DNA of 32,299 bases from a virus. Location: IMG/VR virus record IMGVR_UViG_3300025594_000032, positions 1-32,299 of that record; one strand, given 5' to 3'. The translations under genes and the position numbers were made by a program. Shown one piece after another: positions 5,082 through 13,028 of this stretch; positions within the stretch are counted from its first letter, which is position 1; each line of letters opens with the position of its first letter. Below the pieces are notes generated by a model. That model worked only from the letters and a program-made list of their open reading frames with translations. It was not told where the DNA came from and made no database searches.

Positions 5082-6803
5082 TGTTCTCAAGGCTTTAAGC
5101 CTAGTGTCATCGTCTCGCGTCTTAGATAGAGCCTTCATCACCTTTTCACCGAAGAATGTTCTAGGCTCGGATACAGCCCTAGCCGTTTGGCCTACTGCGC
5201 TCTCTGTAACGCCCTGGAGTGACGTTCTAGCCTGTGTAGGCAGTACGCGCTCCATTTCATTAGCAAACACAAGCAACGTGTCTAAATCATCGCCAAACTT
5301 GCCGCCTGTAGCTGTAGCAACCTGATTAAGCCCAGAATAAGCGTCATCAACACGCCCCCCGCTCATGGCATTGCTTGATATCCTTCGCGCCAATGTGCCT
5401 AAGCTCTTGTCGAAGTTATCACTAGCCGCATTGCTAGACTTACCTATTAGTGAATCAACCTCGCTTAAAGCGTTCTTTGTTGTGGCGTAGAGTGTATTAG
5501 CGTCATCATAATCAGGAAATCGACCGTCCAGCATTTCGTCCATGTTATGCCGTAGTCGCTTGATTAGGTTCTCGGCCTGCTTCTCTGCGCCTGTCTTGTT
5601 GCCCGCGCCATAAGTAACATTATTATCTATGTATCGCTTGAGCCTGTGAACATCGTAAGCGTCTGGCGTTTTGGTGTCTGACATTCGCGTAACGACTCGA
5701 TTAAGTATCTTTTGAGCGCCTGCTAATCCTTCAATGTCGGAGTCTTTAAAATCAAGCCTAATCTTTCCGTCCGTTTTCAGCTTTACGCCAATATCATCTA
5801 ATTGCGAAACAAAATCATCTACAAAAGGAGTAACTTCTACGGCCTCACCTTTTAATGATTCTGCCGCCTTATCAATAGCCGTCCCCGCCTTACGGTTTAC
5901 TTGCGTAACGTGCTTATAGCGTTGGGCTATCCGCTCGCCTATAACATTCAAAGGGCGCTCTTTAATGCCCACCTTTGGGTTATTTTTAGCCGCTCGATAA
6001 ATGCCCACCATTTTACGCATTAGTGATTTATCAGTCTTTGATGCGCCCTTAACTACGCTGACCACGCCCTGATCAAATCCTTGATCTATTGCCTCAATAG
6101 CAACTCTGTCCTTAACAACCTTGCCGGACTCATTTAGGGCAAGTTTAGCCACACGAGAATCAGGGTTAGTTTCTAGCAGTCTTTTAAGTTGTGCGTTTTG
6201 CGTTATTTTTTCGCCAATCTTCTGAGCAACCTTGCCGCCCGCATAACCCAAAGCTAAACCAGTTACACCGCCCTTCGCCCCATCAACAACAACCTCGCCT
6301 AATGTCTCACCCTCAGAGAATCCAACGCCAGCCGCAGTACCCACAACACCACTAGCCTTAGCCGCTTGCGCCGCCATGCTGCCGCCCTTCATTATTCCAG
6401 TTTTAGCTAGACCCGCGCCGCCTGTAAGTGCGGCGCCAACCAAGTTAGCGCCTAACGCCACTCCAGGGTTTTCTTCTGCAAATTCTCTGTTAAACTCGCG
6501 TATCTCATCCCTAGCTTGCTTGTATGTCTTATTGCTAAACATAGACACTACAGCCGCTTGCCCTTCATCTGCAAAGCCTAGTGATGCGCCTTGAGCCGCT
6601 TGGCTAAGAATGCCTAGACCATTTGATGGTAAGTCCTCGTACTCATCTTTTGATAGCGCGCTAATACCTTGAGGCTGTACGCCGTAGGGGTTGCCCGCTT
6701 GCTGTGGCGTATTGTGTGGCTGTTCTTGCGGTATTAAATCATCAAAAGCACCAATGCTTGCCGTAGCGTCTGATTTAGGTATTAAATCATCGAAAGCGCC
6801 CAT
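5067..6803 (-). CDS. DNA ejection protein, P22 gp16-like by position (578 aa)
   Basis: Last of three internal virion proteins and in the place of P22 gp16 (609 aa), which enters the host first and helps DNA cross the membrane. The N-terminus has two copies of GAFDDLIP (residues 2-9 and 18-25). A Gly/Ala-rich hydrophobic region (about 110-190: ALGANLVGAALTGGAGLAKTG and following) could insert into membranes. The rest is charged and helical (for example NLIKRLRHNMDEMLDGRFPDYD). The ATG follows directly after the previous gene's stop, with no gap. Assignment is by gene order, size and composition. Confidence 0.7.
   Translation of the reverse strand: MGAFDDLIPKSDATASIGAFDDLIPQEQPHNTPQQAGNPYGVQPQGISALSKDEYEDLPSNGLGILSQAAQGASLGFADEGQAAVVSMFSNKTYKQARDEIREFNREFAEENPGVALGANLVGAALTGGAGLAKTGIMKGGSMAAQAAKASGVVGTAAGVGFSEGETLGEVVVDGAKGGVTGLALGYAGGKVAQKIGEKITQNAQLKRLLETNPDSRVAKLALNESGKVVKDRVAIEAIDQGFDQGVVSVVKGASKTDKSLMRKMVGIYRAAKNNPKVGIKERPLNVIGERIAQRYKHVTQVNRKAGTAIDKAAESLKGEAVEVTPFVDDFVSQLDDIGVKLKTDGKIRLDFKDSDIEGLAGAQKILNRVVTRMSDTKTPDAYDVHRLKRYIDNNVTYGAGNKTGAEKQAENLIKRLRHNMDEMLDGRFPDYDDANTLYATTKNALSEVDSLIGKSSNAASDNFDKSLGTLARRISSNAMSGGRVDDAYSGLNQVATATGGKFGDDLDTLLVFANEMERVLPTQARTSLQGVTESAVGQTARAVSEPRTFFGEKVMKALSKTRDDDTRLKALRTLLAE
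6730..6800 (-). repeat. Two direct repeats encoding GAFDDLIP
   Basis: Two 23-base copies (6730-6752 and 6778-6800) differ at two positions and lie 48 bases apart. They encode the duplicated GAFDDLIP octapeptide at the start of the gp16-like protein. The spacing is a multiple of three, so this is a protein-level repeat, perhaps a peptide docking motif. Confidence 0.7.
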
Positions 6804-8096
6804 TTATTTAACTCCCATCTCTGCTAGTCTAGCCATAACCTGTTCTCTGTCAGCACCCGCCGCTATTGCCGCTTCTGCCTCTGCAATCAATGCCGAATTA
6901 TCTACACCGCCTTCCACCGCTCTATCTATGATTACTTCATCAGGGTCAAAATTACGCTTTTCCGCCAATTGCCTAAATGTTTCAACACGCTTGTTGTAGT
7001 TTTTCTCCGCTCTCTTGTATAGTTTCCCCGCCCTGTTTACAAAATCTTTTCGCTGATTGGTTTCAAGCATTTCGCCGTTTATGACTTTATTGTATCGAGC
7101 AACAATCCCCTGAGGCACAGAGCCGGCATTTTGCGCTGTAGCAAATTCACCCTCTCTGACTGTTGAACCAGGATCTAGCACCTTCATATAGTTAAATATC
7201 AAAGCCATATCCCCAGCAGGGCTGGGATCTTCCGCAGAAGCCAGCACACGGCCATAAGCGTCATTTACAGCCATGAATGGCTTAGTTTCAGCCGCGAACT
7301 CTTTGCGTAGGGATTGCACATCCTTAAAGTCAGCCACACCACCACCTGCTGCTTCCAGTGCATCTTGTTCCTTGTCATACTCGAACTTTTCACGATCTAG
7401 CTGATCTTTTGCACTAATAGCTTCTGGAAGTGAAGCAACATTGCCCGCCATTAAGCCTTGAATCTCTAAGGCTTGTGCGAACTCATCGCCAGTTTTAACT
7501 AAAAGCCCCGCGAGTTTATCCACTGGCTTACCTTCTGCCGCATACTCACGCGCCTGCGTTCTGATGTATTCCTTAGTGCCTTCTTCGCCGAACTTTTGAA
7601 GAACACTAAGACCATTGCTAAAGAACTGTTGAGCCTGCGCCGCATCTTGAGCAAGTGCCGCTTTAGCTTGAGTGTCCGAAGTCTTAAGAACGTCTAAAAC
7701 CATTTTTGCGCTTTCAGGGTCGTGCTTATTCATAAAGCTCAACTTCTTAAGCGAGTCAGGGTCGCCTAACATTCTCTGCAATCGACTGTTCTCATCAATG
7801 TTCTTTTTATTCTGGTCTGCCTGACTTGTCGCCTGCTCTATCTGTTGCTCTTTCTGCAATTCAACTTGAGCAGTTTGAAGCTGTGCTTGCTTTTCTTCTG
7901 TGGTGGGTTCAGCCGCTTCTGGCTCTGCAAGTAGCTCCTCCCGGTATTGATCAACCTTTTTATCGTTGGACTTATCCTTATAATGCTTGCCTATTGTCCC
8001 GATAGCTTGGCCTAACATTTGCCCCATCTCCGCGCCGCCTGATGGTAGAAAAGGGGCGGGTAATTTCGCTATATTTACTGCGCTAGGTGGTCTCAT
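6804..8096 (-). CDS. DNA ejection protein, P22 gp20-like by position (430 aa)
   Basis: Internal virion protein between the gp7-like and gp16-like genes; P22 gp20 is 471 residues. Residues 45-110 are Glu/Gln/Lys-rich and probably coiled coil (EKQAQLQTAQVELQKEQQIE). A central region with KVLDPGSTVREGEFATAQNA resembles a motif common in podovirus ejection proteins, where it occurs with NEQQ-like helices. The C-terminal end is Ala-rich (LIAEAEAAIAAGADREQVM). There is no enzymatic motif. The start overlaps the preceding stop as ATGA. Confidence 0.7.
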   Translation of the reverse strand: MRPPSAVNIAKLPAPFLPSGGAEMGQMLGQAIGTIGKHYKDKSNDKKVDQYREELLAEPEAAEPTTEEKQAQLQTAQVELQKEQQIEQATSQADQNKKNIDENSRLQRMLGDPDSLKKLSFMNKHDPESAKMVLDVLKTSDTQAKAALAQDAAQAQQFFSNGLSVLQKFGEEGTKEYIRTQAREYAAEGKPVDKLAGLLVKTGDEFAQALEIQGLMAGNVASLPEAISAKDQLDREKFEYDKEQDALEAAGGGVADFKDVQSLRKEFAAETKPFMAVNDAYGRVLASAEDPSPAGDMALIFNYMKVLDPGSTVREGEFATAQNAGSVPQGIVARYNKVINGEMLETNQRKDFVNRAGKLYKRAEKNYNKRVETFRQLAEKRNFDPDEVIIDRAVEGGVDNSALIAEAEAAIAAGADREQVMARLAEMGVK

Positions 8097-9190
8097 GCTG
8101 CTTCCCTCATTTCTTCTTTAATCTGTTTGTGTAGATTGCCATAATCAATTACCTTGTAATCCCCAACCATGCCCACGCAATCAGGATATTTGGCTTCGAC
8201 TTCTTGAGCCTTAAACCCTGTCGTCATTTCCGTTCCGACCATGTCTCTAACTGCTGGTTTCCAATCCCATTCGTAAAGCGTTAAACCACCAACCTCACCG
8301 ACTGGCTGCATGTTGTCTTTAAGTCTCTCGTCACTAAAGAAAATATTTGCTGCGGTTGATGCGGCAGACATCAACATTTGATTGTTATTTAGACGGTTTG
8401 CCATAATTGCATTAGCGCTGTTAATCATGCCGCCGCCAATAGCGTTAGCAGAACCCATAATTCCTTGAGCGCCATAGTAGGCCGCATTCATTACGCCTTG
8501 CGCTGCCGCCGTACTTCCCTGATTAATGTAGCTTGCCGACTGTGACGCGCCACTCATCATGGTGTTTGATGCGTTTTGCGCCGTACCTGTCAATATGTTT
8601 GATACGCTGCCCGCATACCCCATATTGATATTTGCTTGCCTTGCTGCCGCCGCTTGACCAACATTGACTTGATTAACTTTGCGTGAGTAGTCCTGACCTT
8701 CAATCGCCATTGCTAATTGTGTGGAGATGTCTGCCGCCTGTTGAGCAGCCGCACCGCTTCGCGTTAGTCCAGATTGACCCAAAGCGCCACTTGCCGCAGC
8801 CTGTCTATCATTTACTAAATCGCTATAAATGTCGGTGTCTGAAATCTTACGCAAACGATCTGCAAAACCCTCAAGCGTCGATGCCTCATTAACATCCTCA
8901 AGAAATCGAGTACCTGTCTCGACATACGGCGAAAGCATTTCTGTAGTCGTATCAAACTGCCGCTTCTGCTCTGCAATGGCTTTCTCTGATGCCTCAAACT
9001 GTAGATTAGCGCCATACTGTGACGCATGCGCAACCATTCCAGCGGCCGCAAATGCGCCATCTGCACCCATCTGAGCAGACCTTAACGCCGCATCCGACTG
9101 CATTTGAGCAATCTGCAAAGATGCGTCAGACTGTAGTTGAGCCGCTTCCGTTTGCGCTTTTGCTTGCGCTTTTGCTCCACTTGAACCCAT
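8093..9190 (-). CDS. DNA ejection protein, P22 gp7-like, with S74-type C-terminus (365 aa)
   Basis: The N-terminal 270 residues are Ala/Gln/Ser-rich with repeated motifs (SDASLQIAQMQSDAALRSAQ) and long helices, as in internal virion proteins. The last 80 residues begin with FFSDERLKDNMQPVG and continue through LYEWDWKP and TGFKAQEVEAKYPDCV. This matches the intramolecular chaperone domain of Peptidase_S74, normally at the end of tailspikes and fibres, where SDERLK holds the Ser-Lys pair for self-cleavage. Its presence on an ejection protein is odd for P22 gp7 (229 aa) but is known in other podovirus proteins annotated as DNA transfer proteins. Whether the protein cleaves itself is unknown. 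Confidence 0.7.
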   Translation of the reverse strand: MGSSGAKAQAKAQTEAAQLQSDASLQIAQMQSDAALRSAQMGADGAFAAAGMVAHASQYGANLQFEASEKAIAEQKRQFDTTTEMLSPYVETGTRFLEDVNEASTLEGFADRLRKISDTDIYSDLVNDRQAAASGALGQSGLTRSGAAAQQAADISTQLAMAIEGQDYSRKVNQVNVGQAAAARQANINMGYAGSVSNILTGTAQNASNTMMSGASQSASYINQGSTAAAQGVMNAAYYGAQGIMGSANAIGGGMINSANAIMANRLNNNQMLMSAASTAANIFFSDERLKDNMQPVGEVGGLTLYEWDWKPAVRDMVGTEMTTGFKAQEVEAKYPDCVGMVGDYKVIDYGNLHKQIKEEMREAA

Positions 9191-9564
9191 TAGAGTACCC
9201 TCATAAATAAATTGCCACTGTCAAATTCTTGTCGTTCCATTCCGGCAGCCCTAGCCATAAAACAAGCCCTGTGATGCCCGCCCTCAATGTATGCATATAC
9301 TTTTTTAAATCCCATCTCTTTAATCTGCTCAAAGTTAGCTAATAAGCCCTGTATAGGCTTCGCTGGTAGGTCTACAATCGCCGTATGTAAATAAACATGA
9401 TCACCGTTAGGCTCGTAAAATATAAGCCCTTCACCGACCTTGTAATAGATAAATGACGGATTGGGAATAAACGCCTTTTTGTCGTTTTGCCCCTGCCATC
9501 TCCATACCTTAGGCTGTGTTAATATTTTTTTTATTCGCCTAAGCGAAAACTCGCGCTCTAGCAT
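9190..9564 (-). CDS. P22 gp14-like protein, DUF2824/GNAT-like (124 aa)
   Basis: Sits between the needle-position gene and the gp7-like gene, the place of gp14 in P22. The protein has the alternating strand-helix layout of a GNAT acetyltransferase fold: KAFIPNPSFIYYKVGEGLIFYEP, YLHTAIVDLPAKP, a helix LANFEQIKEMGFKKVYAYIEG and HHRACFMARAAGMERQEF. The usual acetyl-CoA loop (R/QxxGxG/A) is not obvious. It is described in P22-like phages as a head-assembly factor; its activity is unknown. It shares single-base TAATG-type overlaps with both neighbours. Confidence 0.65.
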   Translation of the reverse strand: MLEREFSLRRIKKILTQPKVWRWQGQNDKKAFIPNPSFIYYKVGEGLIFYEPNGDHVYLHTAIVDLPAKPIQGLLANFEQIKEMGFKKVYAYIEGGHHRACFMARAAGMERQEFDSGNLFMRVL

Positions 9565-10640
9565 TAAAGTTCGCTAACTTGAAAAATCGTCCTATTTCCC
9601 GAAGTTGCTGAGGCAATGCTGCCCGATGTATCTACGTTCTCTACCCACATCTCAAGATAATCAGTGTTTACTAAGCTAACTACCTGATTCAGAGATAATG
9701 TTGTAACTGATGACCCCGCAGCCGTTCTGTAAATCTGACCGACCGCAGAACCATTTTTATACAAGTAGAGTCTGATACGGTCGCCGCTAGTCAGCCCGCC
9801 AAATCTAGCTCTAAGCCTTACGGAATAATACGCCGTTTTTGTCGATGTGAACTTATCTGATGCGAATAGTCCTGATGTATCCCAATCCTCAGTCCACCCG
9901 GTTAGCTTTTTCGGTGTTGCTGCTGTCAGTGACGATGAGCTGGTTAAGCCTGCACTGAATTGAGCCTTTGTAACACCCCCCAGCGCCGCCGCATCAACAT
10001 AAGCCTTTATAGATTGCTGTGTCGCTAATTTTGTTGCGCTGTCAGTGCTAAGAGTATCCTCATCTAAAACAAAACCCATCCCAGTTGTAACGGTATCTGA
10101 TAACATCACCGCGCCAGCCGCATTTACGTTAGTCGCGTCTGTTACGTCTGCGTTATTTTCTACCCCTGTCGCCGTAGAGTACCCCGCCACACTATGATCG
10201 CCCCACCCTTGCGCTGTATCAGCCTTTGCGCCCTGCGCCGCCGTTGCGTAGTCGGTAGCATCAAAAGCCTTAACTTGTGCAAGGTTAGTAACCTCGCTAT
10301 CCATTAACGCGCCTGCGCTCGTTACGTTGGCTGTATCGGTTGCGTCAGCGCCATCCTCTACGTTTAAAAACGCCAAAGTGGTGGTTTTGTTCAAGCCTAA
10401 CGCAATCGTGCCGCTAGTCGTCACTGGCGTGCCAGAATCCACCTCTATTCCATCAGAACCAGATACGGCAACGCTTGTGACTGTACCGCTTGAGCCAGCC
10501 CCTGCTGAATTAGCATCAACCGCTATTAGCAAGTCATCTAAGAACTTGTTCATGGGGTCGGTAAATACGACCTCTTTACCGTCCTTAGTCTTGGCTACAG
10601 TCTCTAAGTAATTAAGGCGCTGGCCTTGAATATCAGACAT
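9564..10640 (-). CDS. Tail needle/fibre protein with C-terminal jelly-roll knob (358 aa)
   Basis: Occupies the place of P22 gp26, the trimeric needle that plugs the tail. The N-terminal third has the SGSDGIEVDSGTPVTTSGTIALGL-type beta repeat of phage fibres. Two copies of a motif VExxADxTDxxNVxxAGAxM follow (about residues 95-115 and 160-180). TKLATQQSIKAYVDA then marks the usual fibre stalk. The C-terminal 130 residues (TGWTEDWDTSGLF through YYSVRLRARFGG, RIRLYLYKNG, DYLEMWVENVD) look like a C1q/TNF-type trimeric jelly roll, similar in idea to the knob on the Sf6 needle. No long coiled coil as in P22 gp26 is seen. It may carry receptor binding as well as plugging. Confidence 0.65.
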   Translation of the reverse strand: MSDIQGQRLNYLETVAKTKDGKEVVFTDPMNKFLDDLLIAVDANSAGAGSSGTVTSVAVSGSDGIEVDSGTPVTTSGTIALGLNKTTTLAFLNVEDGADATDTANVTSAGALMDSEVTNLAQVKAFDATDYATAAQGAKADTAQGWGDHSVAGYSTATGVENNADVTDATNVNAAGAVMLSDTVTTGMGFVLDEDTLSTDSATKLATQQSIKAYVDAAALGGVTKAQFSAGLTSSSSLTAATPKKLTGWTEDWDTSGLFASDKFTSTKTAYYSVRLRARFGGLTSGDRIRLYLYKNGSAVGQIYRTAAGSSVTTLSLNQVVSLVNTDYLEMWVENVDTSGSIASATSGNRTIFQVSEL

Positions 10641-12315
10641 TTGCGTTTAACCCTGTGATCGTAAACGGTATCTCTGCGCTAGTCTCTAACGCTAACTGTA
10701 AGCATCCATTGGTAGGTGTCAACCCGCCTGAGAAGTTGTAGCGTATTCGCTCGGACTCGTCCTTATCGCCATAACTAATAGTCTGCGCTGTTGACCATGT
10801 ACCGATTAATCCAGTCAAAGATAAATACATATTTAAATCGTCTGCTGAGTCGCCTGTAACAGCCGTCATGTAGTCGCCTCTTGCCCTGCGTGAATAGCTA
10901 ACCTCTAGCGAATCAAAAACCGTATCTCTTTGCGCCGCATCGTTTAGCCCTAAGTAAAGGCCACGTGTGATTGATCTTTCTACTGATGCGTTAGTAGAGG
11001 TGTTTATACTTAAGTCTTTAAAGTTTTGCGTGGATAGAGGTTTTGTTTTTTCAAATATGCCTAAAAATGAATCATCATTCCTCATGTTGCCCGCGAATAT
11101 CCATCTGCGGTCAAAGAATGTGGCGAACTGAAACTCAAAAGTAGGATGAAATCCAGCGTCTGAGACGCTGTCGTAGGCTTTGCCCATAGGTCTGCTGTGC
11201 CATTCATCATTATCGGAGTACTCCGCATTTATGTCTGAACTCAAGAACCCCCACTGATAACCGCCGCCGGACTGTTTCGCGTAAAGCGTAAAGTCGTCTG
11301 TAGTAAACGTGTATACGTTCTCGCCGCCAACAGGGAATGATTGCCCCCGCAAAACGCCCACATCGAAAAAAGAAGCCTCTGACGACCCGCCAGTACCAAC
11401 ACCATCACTTAAAGTAGACTGGCCGTTAAGTGTTATTTGGTTGACCATTAAGCTATCAACAACATACGGTGATATTTTATTAATAGAAGACCCGCTCATC
11501 TCATAAAACGAAGCTGCGCCGCCATTCTCACGACCTAAAAACAAAACCTTAGTCGATAACTTAATCATCCCTCCCAGATAACCTATAGGGATAACAGAAT
11601 TTGAGACATTTATAAATGGCTGAGAAGCACCACCAATATTCCTAAACCTTTGTATTGACTCCTCACCAAAAACAAACAAGTCTTCACCTATTACGGCTAA
11701 CGCCCTGTTTTTGTCCGGCCTAGCCTCTGCATCAAAAAAGTACAGCGCCGATACGTTACCAGGGTCATCAACCTCTGACCAAAAAATGCTCTCACCATCC
11801 GCAGTAAGCCAAACATACCGCCCGCCTAAATAGACTACATCCATGCAATCTGGAAGGTCTGCATCGGTAAGTTCTGAAATGTTCTGGCTAGAGTCTATAA
11901 AATATTTTTTAGTGCCTGTAGCAAAAGCAACGCCAGTGTAGCCCTCTGCCCATGCAATATCACCATCCCCAGGAATGGTAAGCCCCCCCGCCAACTGGAA
12001 AAGAAAATAGACCGTATCGTTTGGGGGGTTTAGGTCTGTAGTTGTGGTGTATTGGTATGCCGCATCACCAATAACCGTTAATATTTGGTTGCCTCCATAA
12101 ACCATCAAGCATCTGCATCGGCCAGACAAGTTGTGTATTTTAGTTAAAGTGGGCAGCCCCCCGCCACCGGCTGCTGCGGTATAATCATCAACCAGCAAGC
12201 GCATAGGCTCACGCGAAACCAAAGCGCCCCCCACGTTATACATATTGTGGAGGTATGAAATAGACTCAGGCGTGTCTAAAGAGCCTGAGATCGTATCAGG
12301 TAGGGGTAGCATCAT
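10633..12315 (-). CDS. Tail hub / packaged-DNA stabilisation protein, P22 gp10-like (560 aa)
   Basis: Follows the gp4-like gene as in P22, where gp10 (472 aa) forms the tail hub that receives the needle and spikes. The sequence is rich in beta strands with repeated blade-like segments (RYVWLTADGESIFWSEVDDPG, RALAVIGEDLFVFGEESIQRF, YLGGMIKLSTKVLFLGRENGG). Those are typical for this beta-propeller-like protein family. It starts MMLPLP; either of two adjacent ATGs may be used. It overlaps its neighbours by 8 and 20 bases. It is about 90 residues longer than P22 gp10; the extra length seems to lie in the C-terminal half. Confidence 0.8.
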   Translation of the reverse strand: MMLPLPDTISGSLDTPESISYLHNMYNVGGALVSREPMRLLVDDYTAAAGGGGLPTLTKIHNLSGRCRCLMVYGGNQILTVIGDAAYQYTTTTDLNPPNDTVYFLFQLAGGLTIPGDGDIAWAEGYTGVAFATGTKKYFIDSSQNISELTDADLPDCMDVVYLGGRYVWLTADGESIFWSEVDDPGNVSALYFFDAEARPDKNRALAVIGEDLFVFGEESIQRFRNIGGASQPFINVSNSVIPIGYLGGMIKLSTKVLFLGRENGGAASFYEMSGSSINKISPYVVDSLMVNQITLNGQSTLSDGVGTGGSSEASFFDVGVLRGQSFPVGGENVYTFTTDDFTLYAKQSGGGYQWGFLSSDINAEYSDNDEWHSRPMGKAYDSVSDAGFHPTFEFQFATFFDRRWIFAGNMRNDDSFLGIFEKTKPLSTQNFKDLSINTSTNASVERSITRGLYLGLNDAAQRDTVFDSLEVSYSRRARGDYMTAVTGDSADDLNMYLSLTGLIGTWSTAQTISYGDKDESERIRYNFSGGLTPTNGCLQLALETSAEIPFTITGLNANV

Positions 12316-12775
12316 TTGCTAGTGCCTCGCCGTTGAAAAATGCACCACTAACACGACCGCCGCGAGAACCCTGCCCGCGAGGTAGTGTTTTAGAGGGGAT
12401 TTTGTTAGGAATGTCATGTTGACGATACATCTTGCTCAAAGCCTCTCTGCTGAATGACGCTGGTGGCAGTAATTGCATGTCCTCTGGCTTTGCTCGTGCC
12501 GATGTAGCAAGGTAAGCCGCTACAAGGTTTACAAGGTTAAGCCTAGCAGCTAAAGGCTCGTTAAGCTCGTCTGAGGCAACCGTAGGCGTTGCTATTGTGG
12601 TAGTCGTTCCGCTAACAGTCTCCTCAAGGATAATGCCATTAACTCGCAGCTCCTCAAGAACTGAAATCAACACCTGTAAGCCGTTGGACGTAAGCGTTGC
12701 ATCTGTGCTTAGAATAGACGAACCTCGCCCAATCGAGTCATAAGCGTCCTGTATTATCTCGGAGGCTAACGACAT
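12296..12775 (-). CDS. Head-tail adaptor, P22 gp4-like (159 aa)
   Basis: Matches P22 gp4 (166 aa), the accessory factor that binds the portal and closes the filled head. It begins with a helix ASEIIQDAYDSIGRGSSI, then LQVLISVLEELRVNGI and the gp4-type helix LAARLNLVNLVAAYLATSARAKP. A basic, flexible C-terminus (NKIPSKTLPRGQGSRGGRVSG) follows. Length, order and helix pattern agree with the family. P22 gp4 also has muralytic activity; I cannot see an active site here. Confidence 0.75.
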   Translation of the reverse strand: MSLASEIIQDAYDSIGRGSSILSTDATLTSNGLQVLISVLEELRVNGIILEETVSGTTTTIATPTVASDELNEPLAARLNLVNLVAAYLATSARAKPEDMQLLPPASFSREALSKMYRQHDIPNKIPSKTLPRGQGSRGGRVSGAFFNGEALANDATPT

Positions 12776-12981
12776 TATTTAACCTTTGTGACTTTCTTCG
12801 CCACCTTCTTAGAAACCTTTACAGGCTTCTCAATTATCTTTGCAGGCGCTTCTACTTCTTTGCGCCAATTATCTTTTAGAGCTTTATCTAGCTCATCAAT
12901 ATTTACTACCTTGTACCAAAGCTCACGACCGAACACTTTGCGTGAATGCCGTCTTGGTACGTCTGAATAAACTACTTGCAT
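12775..12981 (-). CDS. Small Lys-rich protein between coat and adaptor genes (68 aa)
   Basis: I take the ATG at 12981, not an in-frame GTG/ATG farther up that would overlap the coat gene and the terminator hairpin. The product begins MQVVYSDVPRRHSRKVFGREL and ends with a strongly basic repeat-like tail (PVKVSKKVAKKVTKVK). The tail suggests nucleic-acid contact. The gene lies directly behind the terminator that follows the coat gene, so its level should be far below that of coat protein. P22 has no counterpart at this point. Function unknown. Confidence 0.55.
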   Translation of the reverse strand: MQVVYSDVPRRHSRKVFGRELWYKVVNIDELDKALKDNWRKEVEAPAKIIEKPVKVSKKVAKKVTKVK

Positions 12982-12995
12982 AATATTTACCCAAT

Positions 12996-13023
12996 AAAAA
13001 AGCCCCCCATTTCTGAGGGGCTT
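12996..13023 (-). terminator. Rho-independent terminator after the coat gene
   Basis: On the minus strand AAGCCCC and GGGGCTT (13017-13023 and 13000-13006) form a 7-bp hairpin with a 10-base loop, running into a T-rich tract (12996-13001). It begins 6 bases after the coat stop. It would make coat mRNA more abundant than the tail genes downstream unless antiterminated. Confidence 0.8.
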
Positions 13024-13028
13024 CTGGT

